64,000 nucleotides of DNA from Cellulophaga sp. F20128 (GTDB taxonomy: Bacteria > Bacteroidota > Bacteroidia > Flavobacteriales > Flavobacteriaceae). Both the position numbers and the translations under genes were made by a program. The notes below the pieces were generated by a model. That model ran no database searches. It was not told where the DNA came from and worked only from the letters and a program-made list of their open reading frames with translations. Where the stretch lies: the NCBI RefSeq assembly GCF_023015805.1, contig NZ_JALKBA010000007.1:62001-126000 (forward strand), written 5' to 3'. Numbering within the stretch: position 1 is the first letter of the stretch; each line of letters opens with the position of its first letter. Shown piece by piece: positions 8,937 through 16,986 of the stretch.

Positions 8937-9812
8937 ATGAAAAAAGTTATTGATTTCAAATGGGTATTTATTGCTTTTGCAATGGTGGTTTTTACAATTA
9001 AAATAGCATGGTCAAACGGGCAGCCAACAAATAAAGAAATTAACCACAACGCTAAAATGGTCAATTCTACCGTTTCTCTGGATTCCGTGTCCAGAAATAC
9101 CTTTATGGTATTGGGCAATACTTACATAAAGACCCTTGGGGCAAAGACAAGCATTCTTGCGTCTATAAACAAGGCTGTGGAAGACGCTCAAATTGATTTT
9201 GTTATCATGGTGGGCGAGTTGACCATAGGGGCTAGTAAGGAGCAGTTTAAGGCGGTAAAGTATGTGATGGCCAATTCCCCAGTTCCAGTTTATGTGACTG
9301 CTAGTAACCATGATCTGGCATATGACAACGGGGATTGGAAAACTGGTAAAAGTGATAATTATGCACGATTCCGTAGGATGTTGGAGACTGAAACCGAGTA
9401 CACAATATCCAAAGGCCGCAGCTATTTTATTATGCAATCCCATATCGATAGTATAGGAACCAATTTCACCAATAACGAGCTGAAAAAGCTAGAAAACAAC
9501 ACCACTTATGACTTCGTTTATCATGTTATAGAGGTACCCTTGATTGGTGCAATTAACCTAGATAACAAACCTGTTATTGGCATTAGTGGTGGAAGTTCAA
9601 AAGGTGTTAACATCAATGCCTTTAATGGTCGTCATGTAAGAGTTAGACCTACCGAGAATAAGATTAATGATGATGAAGATGACTATCTAATTTTTAAAGA
9701 AAATGAAGGTTTTGTTGTGGTGGAATCATACGTTGATCGCAGCTTAAATAAAAGTTTTAAAATAAATATGAATCGCTCCACGGGAACTTGTTCTGTAGAA
9801 ACGCAATATTAG
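8937..9812 (+). CDS. Degenerate metallophosphoesterase-like exported protein
   Basis: 291 residues with an N-terminal membrane/signal segment (residues about 8-26). The order of blocks follows calcineurin-like phosphoesterases: a beta strand (FMVLGNTYIK) where Asp-x-His should be, VGELT where Gly-Asp is expected, then TASNHD keeping the Asn-His-Asp motif, and a late HVIEVPL where a metal-binding His-x-Pro region is usual. The first two metal-ligand motifs are therefore altered, and the protein may be inactive or have a different chemistry. The family assignment rests on this block order and is moderate. It lies alone between fragment-containing spacers. Confidence 0.5.
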   Translation: MKKVIDFKWVFIAFAMVVFTIKIAWSNGQPTNKEINHNAKMVNSTVSLDSVSRNTFMVLGNTYIKTLGAKTSILASINKAVEDAQIDFVIMVGELTIGASKEQFKAVKYVMANSPVPVYVTASNHDLAYDNGDWKTGKSDNYARFRRMLETETEYTISKGRSYFIMQSHIDSIGTNFTNNELKKLENNTTYDFVYHVIEVPLIGAINLDNKPVIGISGGSSKGVNINAFNGRHVRVRPTENKINDDEDDYLIFKENEGFVVVESYVDRSLNKSFKINMNRSTGTCSVETQY

Positions 9813-10433
9813 CTTATATACAATTGCTTTATTGTACTATACCTCAACAAGCCTATTTAGGGCATTGAAATGAATATAAAATAAACTAGGACCTTATGAA
9901 ATATAAAATACACTAACTATGGCTTTATAGCCTCCTTTGGGAACATCAAACATCTAATTATTTTAGGCGCTCTATTGATACTGTATTGGGTCTTTTTATA
10001 TGAAATGCCCAGGGTAGCACCAATGAATAAAAACAAATTGCAGATAATTGAAAAATTAAGCATTGTTTTTTAACAACTAACTTTTAGACTGCCTAGATAG
10101 TGTGAATCATAGCTAAAAGTAAAAATTAGTATATTCAATTATTAGTTGATTTCTGTTCATACATTAATTGAGCAATAGAATGGTCTATTAAAGAAAAGGA
10201 TTGGGGAAATAATTTTGAATTTTTGTACAAGAACAAGTATTGAAAATGAAATGCCCTGATAAAATTTTTTACTTTATTAAGTATTGTTGTTATTACTTTT
10301 TCTTGTGAAAAAGACCTTAAAGGCCCTATAAAAATCAATCAGGTAATCCATGTGAAGATCCCTCGGCTGGTTTTTTTGTTAAAATAGAAACATAGATTCA
10401 GGATTATTAATAAGTAATATAGATATAGCAAAT
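9813..10433. other. 620-base spacer with gene debris
   Basis: No intact gene is seen. From 9915 to 10073 a frame without a start encodes a hydrophobic segment (LIILGALLILYWVFLYEM) and then a basic tail, like the end of a membrane protein. Around 10165-10240 another short frame reads IEWSIKEKDWGNNFEFLY before a stop. A frameshifted lipoprotein start follows at 10246. Together these suggest several decayed genes. Confidence 0.4.
10246..10387 (+). pseudogene. Frameshifted lipoprotein fragment
   Basis: ATG AAA at 10246 is followed, one base out of frame, by a coherent lipoprotein signal: NALIKFFTLLSIVVITFSC and then EKDLKGPIK, ending at TAG 10385-10387. A single missing base after the second codon would explain the break. 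The frame stops after about 45 codons, so the body is lost as well. The parent family cannot be told. Confidence 0.4.
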
Positions 10434-12227
10434 ATGAATTTAAGAACTTTAAAAATTAACACATTAGGTGCACTAATAATTTTGATGGCTTTTTCTACAA
10501 TTTCATCAGCTCAAAAAAAACCTAATGTCATTGTTGTTATTACTGATGACCAAGGCTTTAATGATTTAGGAGCTATGGGAAACCCCTATATTAAAACACC
10601 CAATATAGACCAATTTTACAAGGAATCTGTACGGTTTACAAACTTCCATGTTTCTACCACCTGTGCACCAAGCAGAGGGGCTTTAATGACTGGCAGACAT
10701 ACCAACCGGGTAAATGTGTATCATACGATTATGGGGCGTTCATTATTGTATGATGATGAAGTTATTCTACCCCAAATTTTTGCTCAAAACGGATATACAA
10801 ACGGAATGTTTGGCAAATGGCATTTAGGCGACAATTACCCGTACCGGCCAGAAGATCGTGGATTTCATGAAGTGGTACGACACGGTGGTGGTGGCATTAC
10901 GCAAGGTCCAGACTACTGGGGCAATGATTATTTTGATGATACCTATTGGCACAATGGAAAAACAGAAAAATACAAAGGGTATTGTCCCGATGTATTCTTT
11001 TCTGAAGCATTAGATTTCATAGAAGACAATAAGGACAATCCCTTTTTCTGTTATATCTCTACCAATGCTCCCCATGCACCCTATAATGTACCTCAGAAAT
11101 ACTATGACCTTTATAAGGACCAAAGCGAATTGCCTGATCAGTTTAAGCGGTTCTATGGTATGATCACCAATATTGATGACAACTTTAAAGTTTTACAAAA
11201 AAAATTAGACGCCTTAAATCTAACGGATAATACCGTGCTTATTTTTATGACCGATAATGGAACAGCCGGTGGTAATAGAATTTTTGATGCCGGAATGAAA
11301 GGCTCTAAAGGCAGTGTTTATGAGGGCGGGCACCGAGTGCCATTGTTTATTCGTTGGCCAGACGGAAAACTCACAGGTGGTAAGGATATCGATAAATTAG
11401 TGGCGCATTATGATTTGCTTCCAACCTTTGTTGATTTACTTGGCTTAGATTTCAATCCAGTGAAACCATTAGATGGCATCAGTTTAAAACCACTTTTACA
11501 CAATACAGGCGAAACCATACCCAATAGAGTAATGTATGTAGATACTCAACGCATGCAAAATCTTATTAAGTACAAGTCGTATGCAGTTATGGATGATAAC
11601 TGGAGATTGGTCAATGGCGATGAACTTTACAATATAAAAGAAGATAAAATTCAGTCTAAAAATGTTATTGCCAATCACCCAGAAGTTGTACAAAGACTGG
11701 CTTTAGGATATGAAAAATGGTGGCAATCATTTATAGATGAAGGCGTAGATGAAAAATACAGTTATATAAAAGTTGGCTCCAATTATGAAAACCCTTCTCG
11801 AATATCTGCTCATGATATGCTTACAGGTAAATTTGGACATGTATGGCATCAATATGGAGCTACAACGGGTTCTGCGGCATCGGGTCGATGGAAGATAGAA
11901 TTCGTGGCAGATGGAAATTACAAAATAAGTCTTAGACGCTTTCCTAGAGAAAGTGGTTTGGCCATTAACGCAACCTTCCCAGAAACACCAAAAACTCCAG
12001 AATTAGATAGGAGTATGCCTGCCAGTATAAAATCAGATTTTGAACAAGCCTATATTTATGTAGCCAATTTGGCAAAATCAGACAAAATTAAGGAGGGACA
12101 AGAGGAAGTAACTTTTTCTGGATATATCCCCGCAGGGAAGTATGACATGGAAGCACAACTCATAGACAAAAACAATGTAGTACATCCCGCCTATTATGTA
12201 TATATAGAAAAAATAGCAATCCAATAA
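10434..12227 (+). CDS. S1-family sulfatase with C-terminal accessory domain
   Basis: 597 residues with a signal peptide ending at SSAQ. Metal ligands lie in ITDDQGFND. The motif CAPSR has Cys77 as the formylglycine precursor, and GKWHLGDN and the EGGHRVPL block follow. After the sulfatase core (about residue 460) comes a C-terminal region of about 130 residues with ISLRRFPRESG and a final YYVYIEKI strand. The same tail occurs in the sulfatases at 13522 and 37242. It removes sulfate esters from the target glycan or its oligosaccharides. First gene of a plus-strand run, followed after 11 bases by the TIM-barrel protein. Confidence 0.94.
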   Translation: MNLRTLKINTLGALIILMAFSTISSAQKKPNVIVVITDDQGFNDLGAMGNPYIKTPNIDQFYKESVRFTNFHVSTTCAPSRGALMTGRHTNRVNVYHTIMGRSLLYDDEVILPQIFAQNGYTNGMFGKWHLGDNYPYRPEDRGFHEVVRHGGGGITQGPDYWGNDYFDDTYWHNGKTEKYKGYCPDVFFSEALDFIEDNKDNPFFCYISTNAPHAPYNVPQKYYDLYKDQSELPDQFKRFYGMITNIDDNFKVLQKKLDALNLTDNTVLIFMTDNGTAGGNRIFDAGMKGSKGSVYEGGHRVPLFIRWPDGKLTGGKDIDKLVAHYDLLPTFVDLLGLDFNPVKPLDGISLKPLLHNTGETIPNRVMYVDTQRMQNLIKYKSYAVMDDNWRLVNGDELYNIKEDKIQSKNVIANHPEVVQRLALGYEKWWQSFIDEGVDEKYSYIKVGSNYENPSRISAHDMLTGKFGHVWHQYGATTGSAASGRWKIEFVADGNYKISLRRFPRESGLAINATFPETPKTPELDRSMPASIKSDFEQAYIYVANLAKSDKIKEGQEEVTFSGYIPAGKYDMEAQLIDKNNVVHPAYYVYIEKIAIQ

Positions 12228-12238
12228 TTAACAATATT

Positions 12239-13450
12239 ATGTACAAAAGCAACCACAAACCCATTTTTGTTATCATATGCCTCTTTGCATATTCCCTTTT
12301 TAGCCCAAAGGCCATTGCACAAAACAGTTATAGCCTGAGTGATGGCAGCAGTTTTACTAGCAAGGATTTTTACCCTAATTTCAGTTGGGAAACCACTCCT
12401 ATGTATTATATGTTTGGGGATAGCAAGCGCACACTTAGTTCCAAAGAGGTTCGTTTTATTGCTGAAAAATCAGATTTTATATGTATTGAAAAATCACATG
12501 GGTTAAATGAATTAGGGGCAGCAGAATTAGGAGCCAAACACGAGGCTGCAGCTTTTAAGAAAATAAATCCAAATGCCAAAGTATTATTCTATTACAACTC
12601 TGCCTATGCTTGGCCCTTTACCTCTTACAATAAAAATTTTACGAATAAGAATATTAATGACCATCCCGAGCTTAAGAAGTTTTTGATCATTGATCCTGAG
12701 ACGGGAAAATTAGCACATCGAAATAATGTGTTCTTTTTTGATGTTTTAAATCCTGATTTAAGAGAATGGTGGGTAAACACAGTTGCTAAAGGGGTGGAAG
12801 AATCTGGTTGCGACGGAGCTTTTATTGACCAAATGCATGGCTTTGCTTGGTTGCGTAATGATAAAAGTGAAGCTGTTAAAAAAGCAATGGGTGAAATGAT
12901 GACCAGATTAAAGGAGAGGCTTGGACCAGACAAGATTCTGTTGGGTAATAATGCTGCACAAGAGATCGCTTCATATGCCTACCCTGCCACAGACGCTATT
13001 ATGTTTGAACATTACAACGAGAAGCTACTAAGCAAAGAAAAGCTTTTGGAGGATTGGGAAAATATGCTCCGAATTGCCAAGGATGGAAAAATGTCTATTT
13101 TCCGAATCGGAGTAGAATCGGATGTCCTTGGTAAAGAAAAGGACAAAGATTTTTTTAAAGGTAAAAAACGAAATAAAAGATATGCTGCCTTAGCCAAAGA
13201 ACGTCTGGAATATTACCAAGCTTGCTTCCTAATTGGAGCACAACCATATTCATATTTTCAATATGGTTGGGGTTGGGCATTGTCTTCCGGATCATTAGTA
13301 AATTTTCCCGATTTATTAAAACCCCTAGGCACTCCCAAAGGAGCTTACCAACGTAAAACTGAAGATGGATGGGAATTTACGCGCGAATTTGAACATGCTT
13401 CTGTTTGGGTCAATACCGAAAAAGGAGAAGGAAAAATACGATGGAAATAA
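12239..13450 (+). CDS. Putative TIM-barrel glycoside hydrolase (GHL15-like), paralog A
   Basis: 403 residues with a signal peptide (ending near KAIAQ). The N-terminal FSWETTPMYYMFG strand, then CDGAFIDQMHG (Asp192, Asp197) and IMFEHY (Glu257), resemble the barrel strands of putative glycosidase families such as GHL15. The acids at the strand ends are possible catalytic residues. The C-terminus ends in FEHASVWVNTEKGEG and IRWK, a motif shared with two paralogs at 21894 and 31871. No family with proven activity is recognised. It is sandwiched between two sulfatases with a short spacer, so it probably acts on the same sulfated glycan. Confidence 0.6.
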   Translation: MYKSNHKPIFVIICLFAYSLFSPKAIAQNSYSLSDGSSFTSKDFYPNFSWETTPMYYMFGDSKRTLSSKEVRFIAEKSDFICIEKSHGLNELGAAELGAKHEAAAFKKINPNAKVLFYYNSAYAWPFTSYNKNFTNKNINDHPELKKFLIIDPETGKLAHRNNVFFFDVLNPDLREWWVNTVAKGVEESGCDGAFIDQMHGFAWLRNDKSEAVKKAMGEMMTRLKERLGPDKILLGNNAAQEIASYAYPATDAIMFEHYNEKLLSKEKLLEDWENMLRIAKDGKMSIFRIGVESDVLGKEKDKDFFKGKKRNKRYAALAKERLEYYQACFLIGAQPYSYFQYGWGWALSSGSLVNFPDLLKPLGTPKGAYQRKTEDGWEFTREFEHASVWVNTEKGEGKIRWK

Positions 13451-13521
13451 ATAACCCCTAAACAATTGAACACCCAACGAATAGTCTTAAATTACAAGCA
13501 GTTAAAAACAATGTACCAATT

Positions 13522-15390
13522 ATGAAACTACACCTAAAAACATTAATCGCAGAAATTTGGCAACGGTCAAATATAAAGAGCACAAAACACCTTGTTCTAA
13601 TTTTAATATGCCCTATTATTCTTTTTTCATGTAAAGAAAAACAGGATAAAACGGAAAAGGAAGGTCCCGCAAAGAAGCCAAACATCATCTTTGTTATAAC
13701 TGATGATCAAGGGTATGGTGATTTGGGACATACAGGAAACTCAGTGATAAAAACACCAGCTATTGATAAGTTTTCTAAAGAAGCAGTAAACCTAACCAAT
13801 TACCATGTAGGCACCACATGCGCACCCACCAGGGCAGGATTATTAACAGGAAGGAATGCGAACAGAAATGGTGTATGGCATACCATAATGGGGGCTTCTA
13901 TTTTAAATCGTGAAGAAGTTACTATGGCAGATGTCATGCAGGAAAACGGCTATAAGACTGGAATGTTTGGCAAATGGCACTTGGGGGACAACCATCCTTT
14001 TGCACCAGAAGAAAGAGGTTTTGACGAGGCCTTTTACCACGGTGGTGGTGGTGTTGGACAAACACCAGATTATTGGAATAATGATTATTTTGATGACACT
14101 TATTTTAGAAATGGCACACCTGAAAAAAAAGAAGGGTATTGTACAGATGTGTGGTTTGACGAAGCCTTAAGCTTTATAGAAAACAAAAAAGATGAACCTT
14201 TCTTCTGTTATTTAAGTTTAAATGCCCCTCATGGTCCATATAATCTTCCAGAGAAATATTATGACATTTATAAAGATGAAGATAGAATTGATGAAACGCA
14301 GAAGCGTTTTTATGGTATGATTACCAATATTGACGATAACTTCTCTAGACTTTTGAACAAATTGGAAACCCTTGGAATTGCAGAAAACACGATCCTGATT
14401 TTTACGACAGATAATGGTACTGCCAGAGGCTACAATGTGAATAAGAAAACAGGTGAAGTTTTTGGATACAATGCTGGTATGCGCGGCACAAAAGGAAGTG
14501 AATATGATGGTGGTCATAGAGTTCCTTTTATTATTAGATGGCCAAACGGAAAGTTAACAGGCGGCAAAAAACTAGATAACTTAGTTGCTCACGTTGATAT
14601 CTTACCTACTCTTACAAAATTAACTGGTCAAGATTTTACGCCTAAAAAAACAATGGATGGTAAAGATATGAGTGAATATATCTTAGGAAAAAGTGAAGCA
14701 ACACCAAGGTATTTAGTAACCGATACCCAACGTGTATCCTGGCCAATTAAAGATAAAAATAGTTGTGTAATGGATGACACATGGCGCCTTATAAAAGGCA
14801 AGGAGCTTTATAATATTGTTGAAGATCCAGGGCAAGAAAACAATATTGCTGATCAGCATCCAGAAAAAGTAGCAGAAATGAATGCTTTTTACAATAGCTG
14901 GTGGGAAGATGTAATTAAGGAAACTAAATATTCGGTTATTGATTTAGGCACCGGTAAAACTGATGTCTTAACCTGTCATGACGCCCGTACCATAGATTAC
15001 TACCCACCTTGGAACCAACAAATGATTCGTTCAGGAAAACCTATGAAACCAGCCCCTTTTTCCGTAAATTTTGTAACTGCAGGGAAATATAAGTTTCACT
15101 TACGAAGGTGGCCAGCAGAGAGTGGTTTAGCTCTTGGCGCTGCCATAAAAGACGGAACACCTGGCACACACTATATGGCTGGAAACGCCAATGGAAAGGC
15201 TATGAAGTTTAAAAAAGCGCATTTAAAAATAGCAGACAAAACAATTACTATTGATGTAAACAATGCCGCTGAAGCCGCTGTTATAGAGATGGAAGTAGCC
15301 CAAGGCGAAACAGAACTTTTAGCCTATTTTGATATGGTTGATGGTACTCCAAGCAATGCATTTTATATTAATGTGGAGAAAGTAAATTAA
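13522..15390 (+). CDS. S1-family sulfatase with C-terminal accessory domain, lipoprotein
   Basis: 622 residues. The lipoprotein signal ends with ILFSC (Cys37). ITDDQGYGD holds metal ligands; CAPTR with Cys100 is the formylglycine motif; GKWHLGDN and DGGHRVPF follow. The C-terminal region (about residue 490 on) has FHLRRWPAESG and ends FYINVEKV, like the sulfatases at 10434 and 37242. Its sequence is close to the 10434 enzyme throughout the core (shared PDYWGNDYFDDTY/PDYWNNDYFDDTY block), so the two probably arose by duplication and may recognise related positions. Confidence 0.94.
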   Translation: MKLHLKTLIAEIWQRSNIKSTKHLVLILICPIILFSCKEKQDKTEKEGPAKKPNIIFVITDDQGYGDLGHTGNSVIKTPAIDKFSKEAVNLTNYHVGTTCAPTRAGLLTGRNANRNGVWHTIMGASILNREEVTMADVMQENGYKTGMFGKWHLGDNHPFAPEERGFDEAFYHGGGGVGQTPDYWNNDYFDDTYFRNGTPEKKEGYCTDVWFDEALSFIENKKDEPFFCYLSLNAPHGPYNLPEKYYDIYKDEDRIDETQKRFYGMITNIDDNFSRLLNKLETLGIAENTILIFTTDNGTARGYNVNKKTGEVFGYNAGMRGTKGSEYDGGHRVPFIIRWPNGKLTGGKKLDNLVAHVDILPTLTKLTGQDFTPKKTMDGKDMSEYILGKSEATPRYLVTDTQRVSWPIKDKNSCVMDDTWRLIKGKELYNIVEDPGQENNIADQHPEKVAEMNAFYNSWWEDVIKETKYSVIDLGTGKTDVLTCHDARTIDYYPPWNQQMIRSGKPMKPAPFSVNFVTAGKYKFHLRRWPAESGLALGAAIKDGTPGTHYMAGNANGKAMKFKKAHLKIADKTITIDVNNAAEAAVIEMEVAQGETELLAYFDMVDGTPSNAFYINVEKVN

Positions 15391-15420
15391 ATTTCTAAGT
15401 AATTCTTTTTAGAACCTAGC

Positions 15421-15466
15421 TAACAACCACTAACTTTTGTTTTATAAAAAAAGTTAGTGGTTGTTA
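15421..15466. terminator. Long perfect stem-loop between two sulfatase genes
   Basis: An 18-bp perfect inverted repeat (15421-15438 with 15449-15466; arm begins TAACAACCACTAAC) surrounds a 10-base AT loop. It sits 31 bases after one sulfatase and 27 before the next. There is no T run after it on the plus strand, so it may be a partial terminator or an mRNA-processing or stability element and not a full stop. Confidence 0.5.
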
Positions 15467-15492
15467 ATCAATTCACATTAATATATATTCCT

Positions 15493-16971
15493 ATGAAAAA
15501 GTTTTTAAAATTTGTAGTAGTAATACCTATTGCATCGTTGTTGTTTTGTAACTGTAAAAATGCAAAAACTCAACCTAAAGAAGAAAAACGGCCTAATTTT
15601 TTATTCGTTTTGGTCGATGATCAATCTCCATTTGATTTACAGGTTTACGATCCTAAATCTATATTAGAAACGCCTAACATAAGTAAGTTGGCTGAAGATG
15701 GACTTGTATTAGAAAGTGCTTACCATATGGGATCTTGGTCTGGCGCTGTGTGTACCCCTTCTCGCCATATGATTATGAGCGGAAGAACCCTTTGGCATTT
15801 GCCTTCCCGTGGAAAACAATTTCAAAATCCTAATCCACCAGATAGTTTGGAGAATCAGACGATGGCCGCAGTATTTAACAGCGCAGGATATAAAACCATG
15901 CGCACCTGTAAAATGGGAAATTCATATGCAGCAGCAAATGCACAATTTACCGAGGTATATGACGCTACCAAACGAGGAGGTACGGAAGAGACAGGAAGTG
16001 CTTGGCATGCAAAACAAGTTTTAGGCTATTTAGACAGACGGAATTCAACACAAGAAGAAGATCCTTTTTTAATTTATTTTGGTTTTTCACACCCACATGA
16101 TGTTCGCGATGGCACTCCAGAATTGCTCGCCAAGTACGGCGCTACAAACCATAAAGATAAAGAAAGTCTTCCTCCTGCCAATAGTAAACAACCTCCTTTA
16201 CAAGACAACTACCTTGCAGCACACCCATTTTTTCATGGTCATCCTAATTTAAGAGATGAAGACAAGGTAAGTGGGGTATGGAAAAACAGAGACGAACAAA
16301 CGGTTCGCAATGAGCTAGGGCGTGAATACGCTTGCTCTGAAAATATAGATATTCAAATTGGCAAAGTCCTTAAAAAGCTTGAAGAAATGGGAGAATTGGA
16401 TAATACGTACATTATCTATACTTCAGACCATGGGATGTCTATTGGACGACATGGCTTAATGGGAAAACAAAACTTATACGAACATACTTGGCGCGTTCCA
16501 TTTATTATCAAAGGCCCAGGCATAACTGCTGGGAAACGCTTAAAAGGGAACTCCTATTTGCTTGATATTTTACCAACACTCTGTGATTTGGCAGGTATTC
16601 CACAGCCTGAAACCGTTGAAGGAATAAGTTTAAAACCAGTAATTGAGGGTAAAAAAGAGGTTGTAAGGGAGGTTATGTACGGTGTGTACTCTGGAGGTAC
16701 AAAACCTGGTATGCGAAGCGTAAAGAAAGGAGATTGGAAACTGATAAAGTACGACACTATGGATGGTACTGTACGGGAAACACAATTGTTTAACCTTGCA
16801 GAAAACCCAAATGAATATCTCGCTGAACATAAAAGGACTAAGGAAATGGAGACCAATTTGGCAGCTAACCCAAAATTTGCAAGTAAACTTGCGGAGATGG
16901 AAGCTTTATTATTGGACCAAATGGAACAACATGATGATCCATACCGCCTTTGGAATCAAAGCCAACACTAA
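15493..16971 (+). CDS. S1-family sulfatase, lipoprotein
   Basis: 492 residues from ATG 15493; an in-frame GTG at 15457 lies inside the stem-loop and is unlikely to be the start. The lipoprotein-like signal has cysteines at 19 and 21. LVDDQSPFD holds metal ligands, and SGAVCTPSR has Cys87 for formylglycine. The wide spacing, the early GRTLWHLP block, and TSDHGMSIGRHG near residue 310 set it apart from the sulfatases on either side and recall choline- or iduronate-sulfatase-like subfamilies, so it likely removes sulfate from another position. A hairpin precedes it; the DUF642-ThuA gene follows 15 bases later. Confidence 0.93.
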   Translation: MKKFLKFVVVIPIASLLFCNCKNAKTQPKEEKRPNFLFVLVDDQSPFDLQVYDPKSILETPNISKLAEDGLVLESAYHMGSWSGAVCTPSRHMIMSGRTLWHLPSRGKQFQNPNPPDSLENQTMAAVFNSAGYKTMRTCKMGNSYAAANAQFTEVYDATKRGGTEETGSAWHAKQVLGYLDRRNSTQEEDPFLIYFGFSHPHDVRDGTPELLAKYGATNHKDKESLPPANSKQPPLQDNYLAAHPFFHGHPNLRDEDKVSGVWKNRDEQTVRNELGREYACSENIDIQIGKVLKKLEEMGELDNTYIIYTSDHGMSIGRHGLMGKQNLYEHTWRVPFIIKGPGITAGKRLKGNSYLLDILPTLCDLAGIPQPETVEGISLKPVIEGKKEVVREVMYGVYSGGTKPGMRSVKKGDWKLIKYDTMDGTVRETQLFNLAENPNEYLAEHKRTKEMETNLAANPKFASKLAEMEALLLDQMEQHDDPYRLWNQSQH

Positions 16972-16986
16972 TAAACTACATACCCA

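Noticed and set aside
9012-9443. 143-codon minus-strand frame opposite the phosphoesterase-like gene
   Set aside because: No signal, motif or promoter; the plus-strand frame has a signal peptide and family-like blocks.
10135-10338. 67-codon minus-strand frame in the debris spacer
   Set aside because: Low-complexity residues and no motif; the plus-strand lipoprotein fragment explains the region better.
15457-15492. GTG start for the sulfatase ending at 16971
   Set aside because: It lies in the stem-loop and would place 12 residues before a normal lipoprotein signal; ATG 15493 is the better start.
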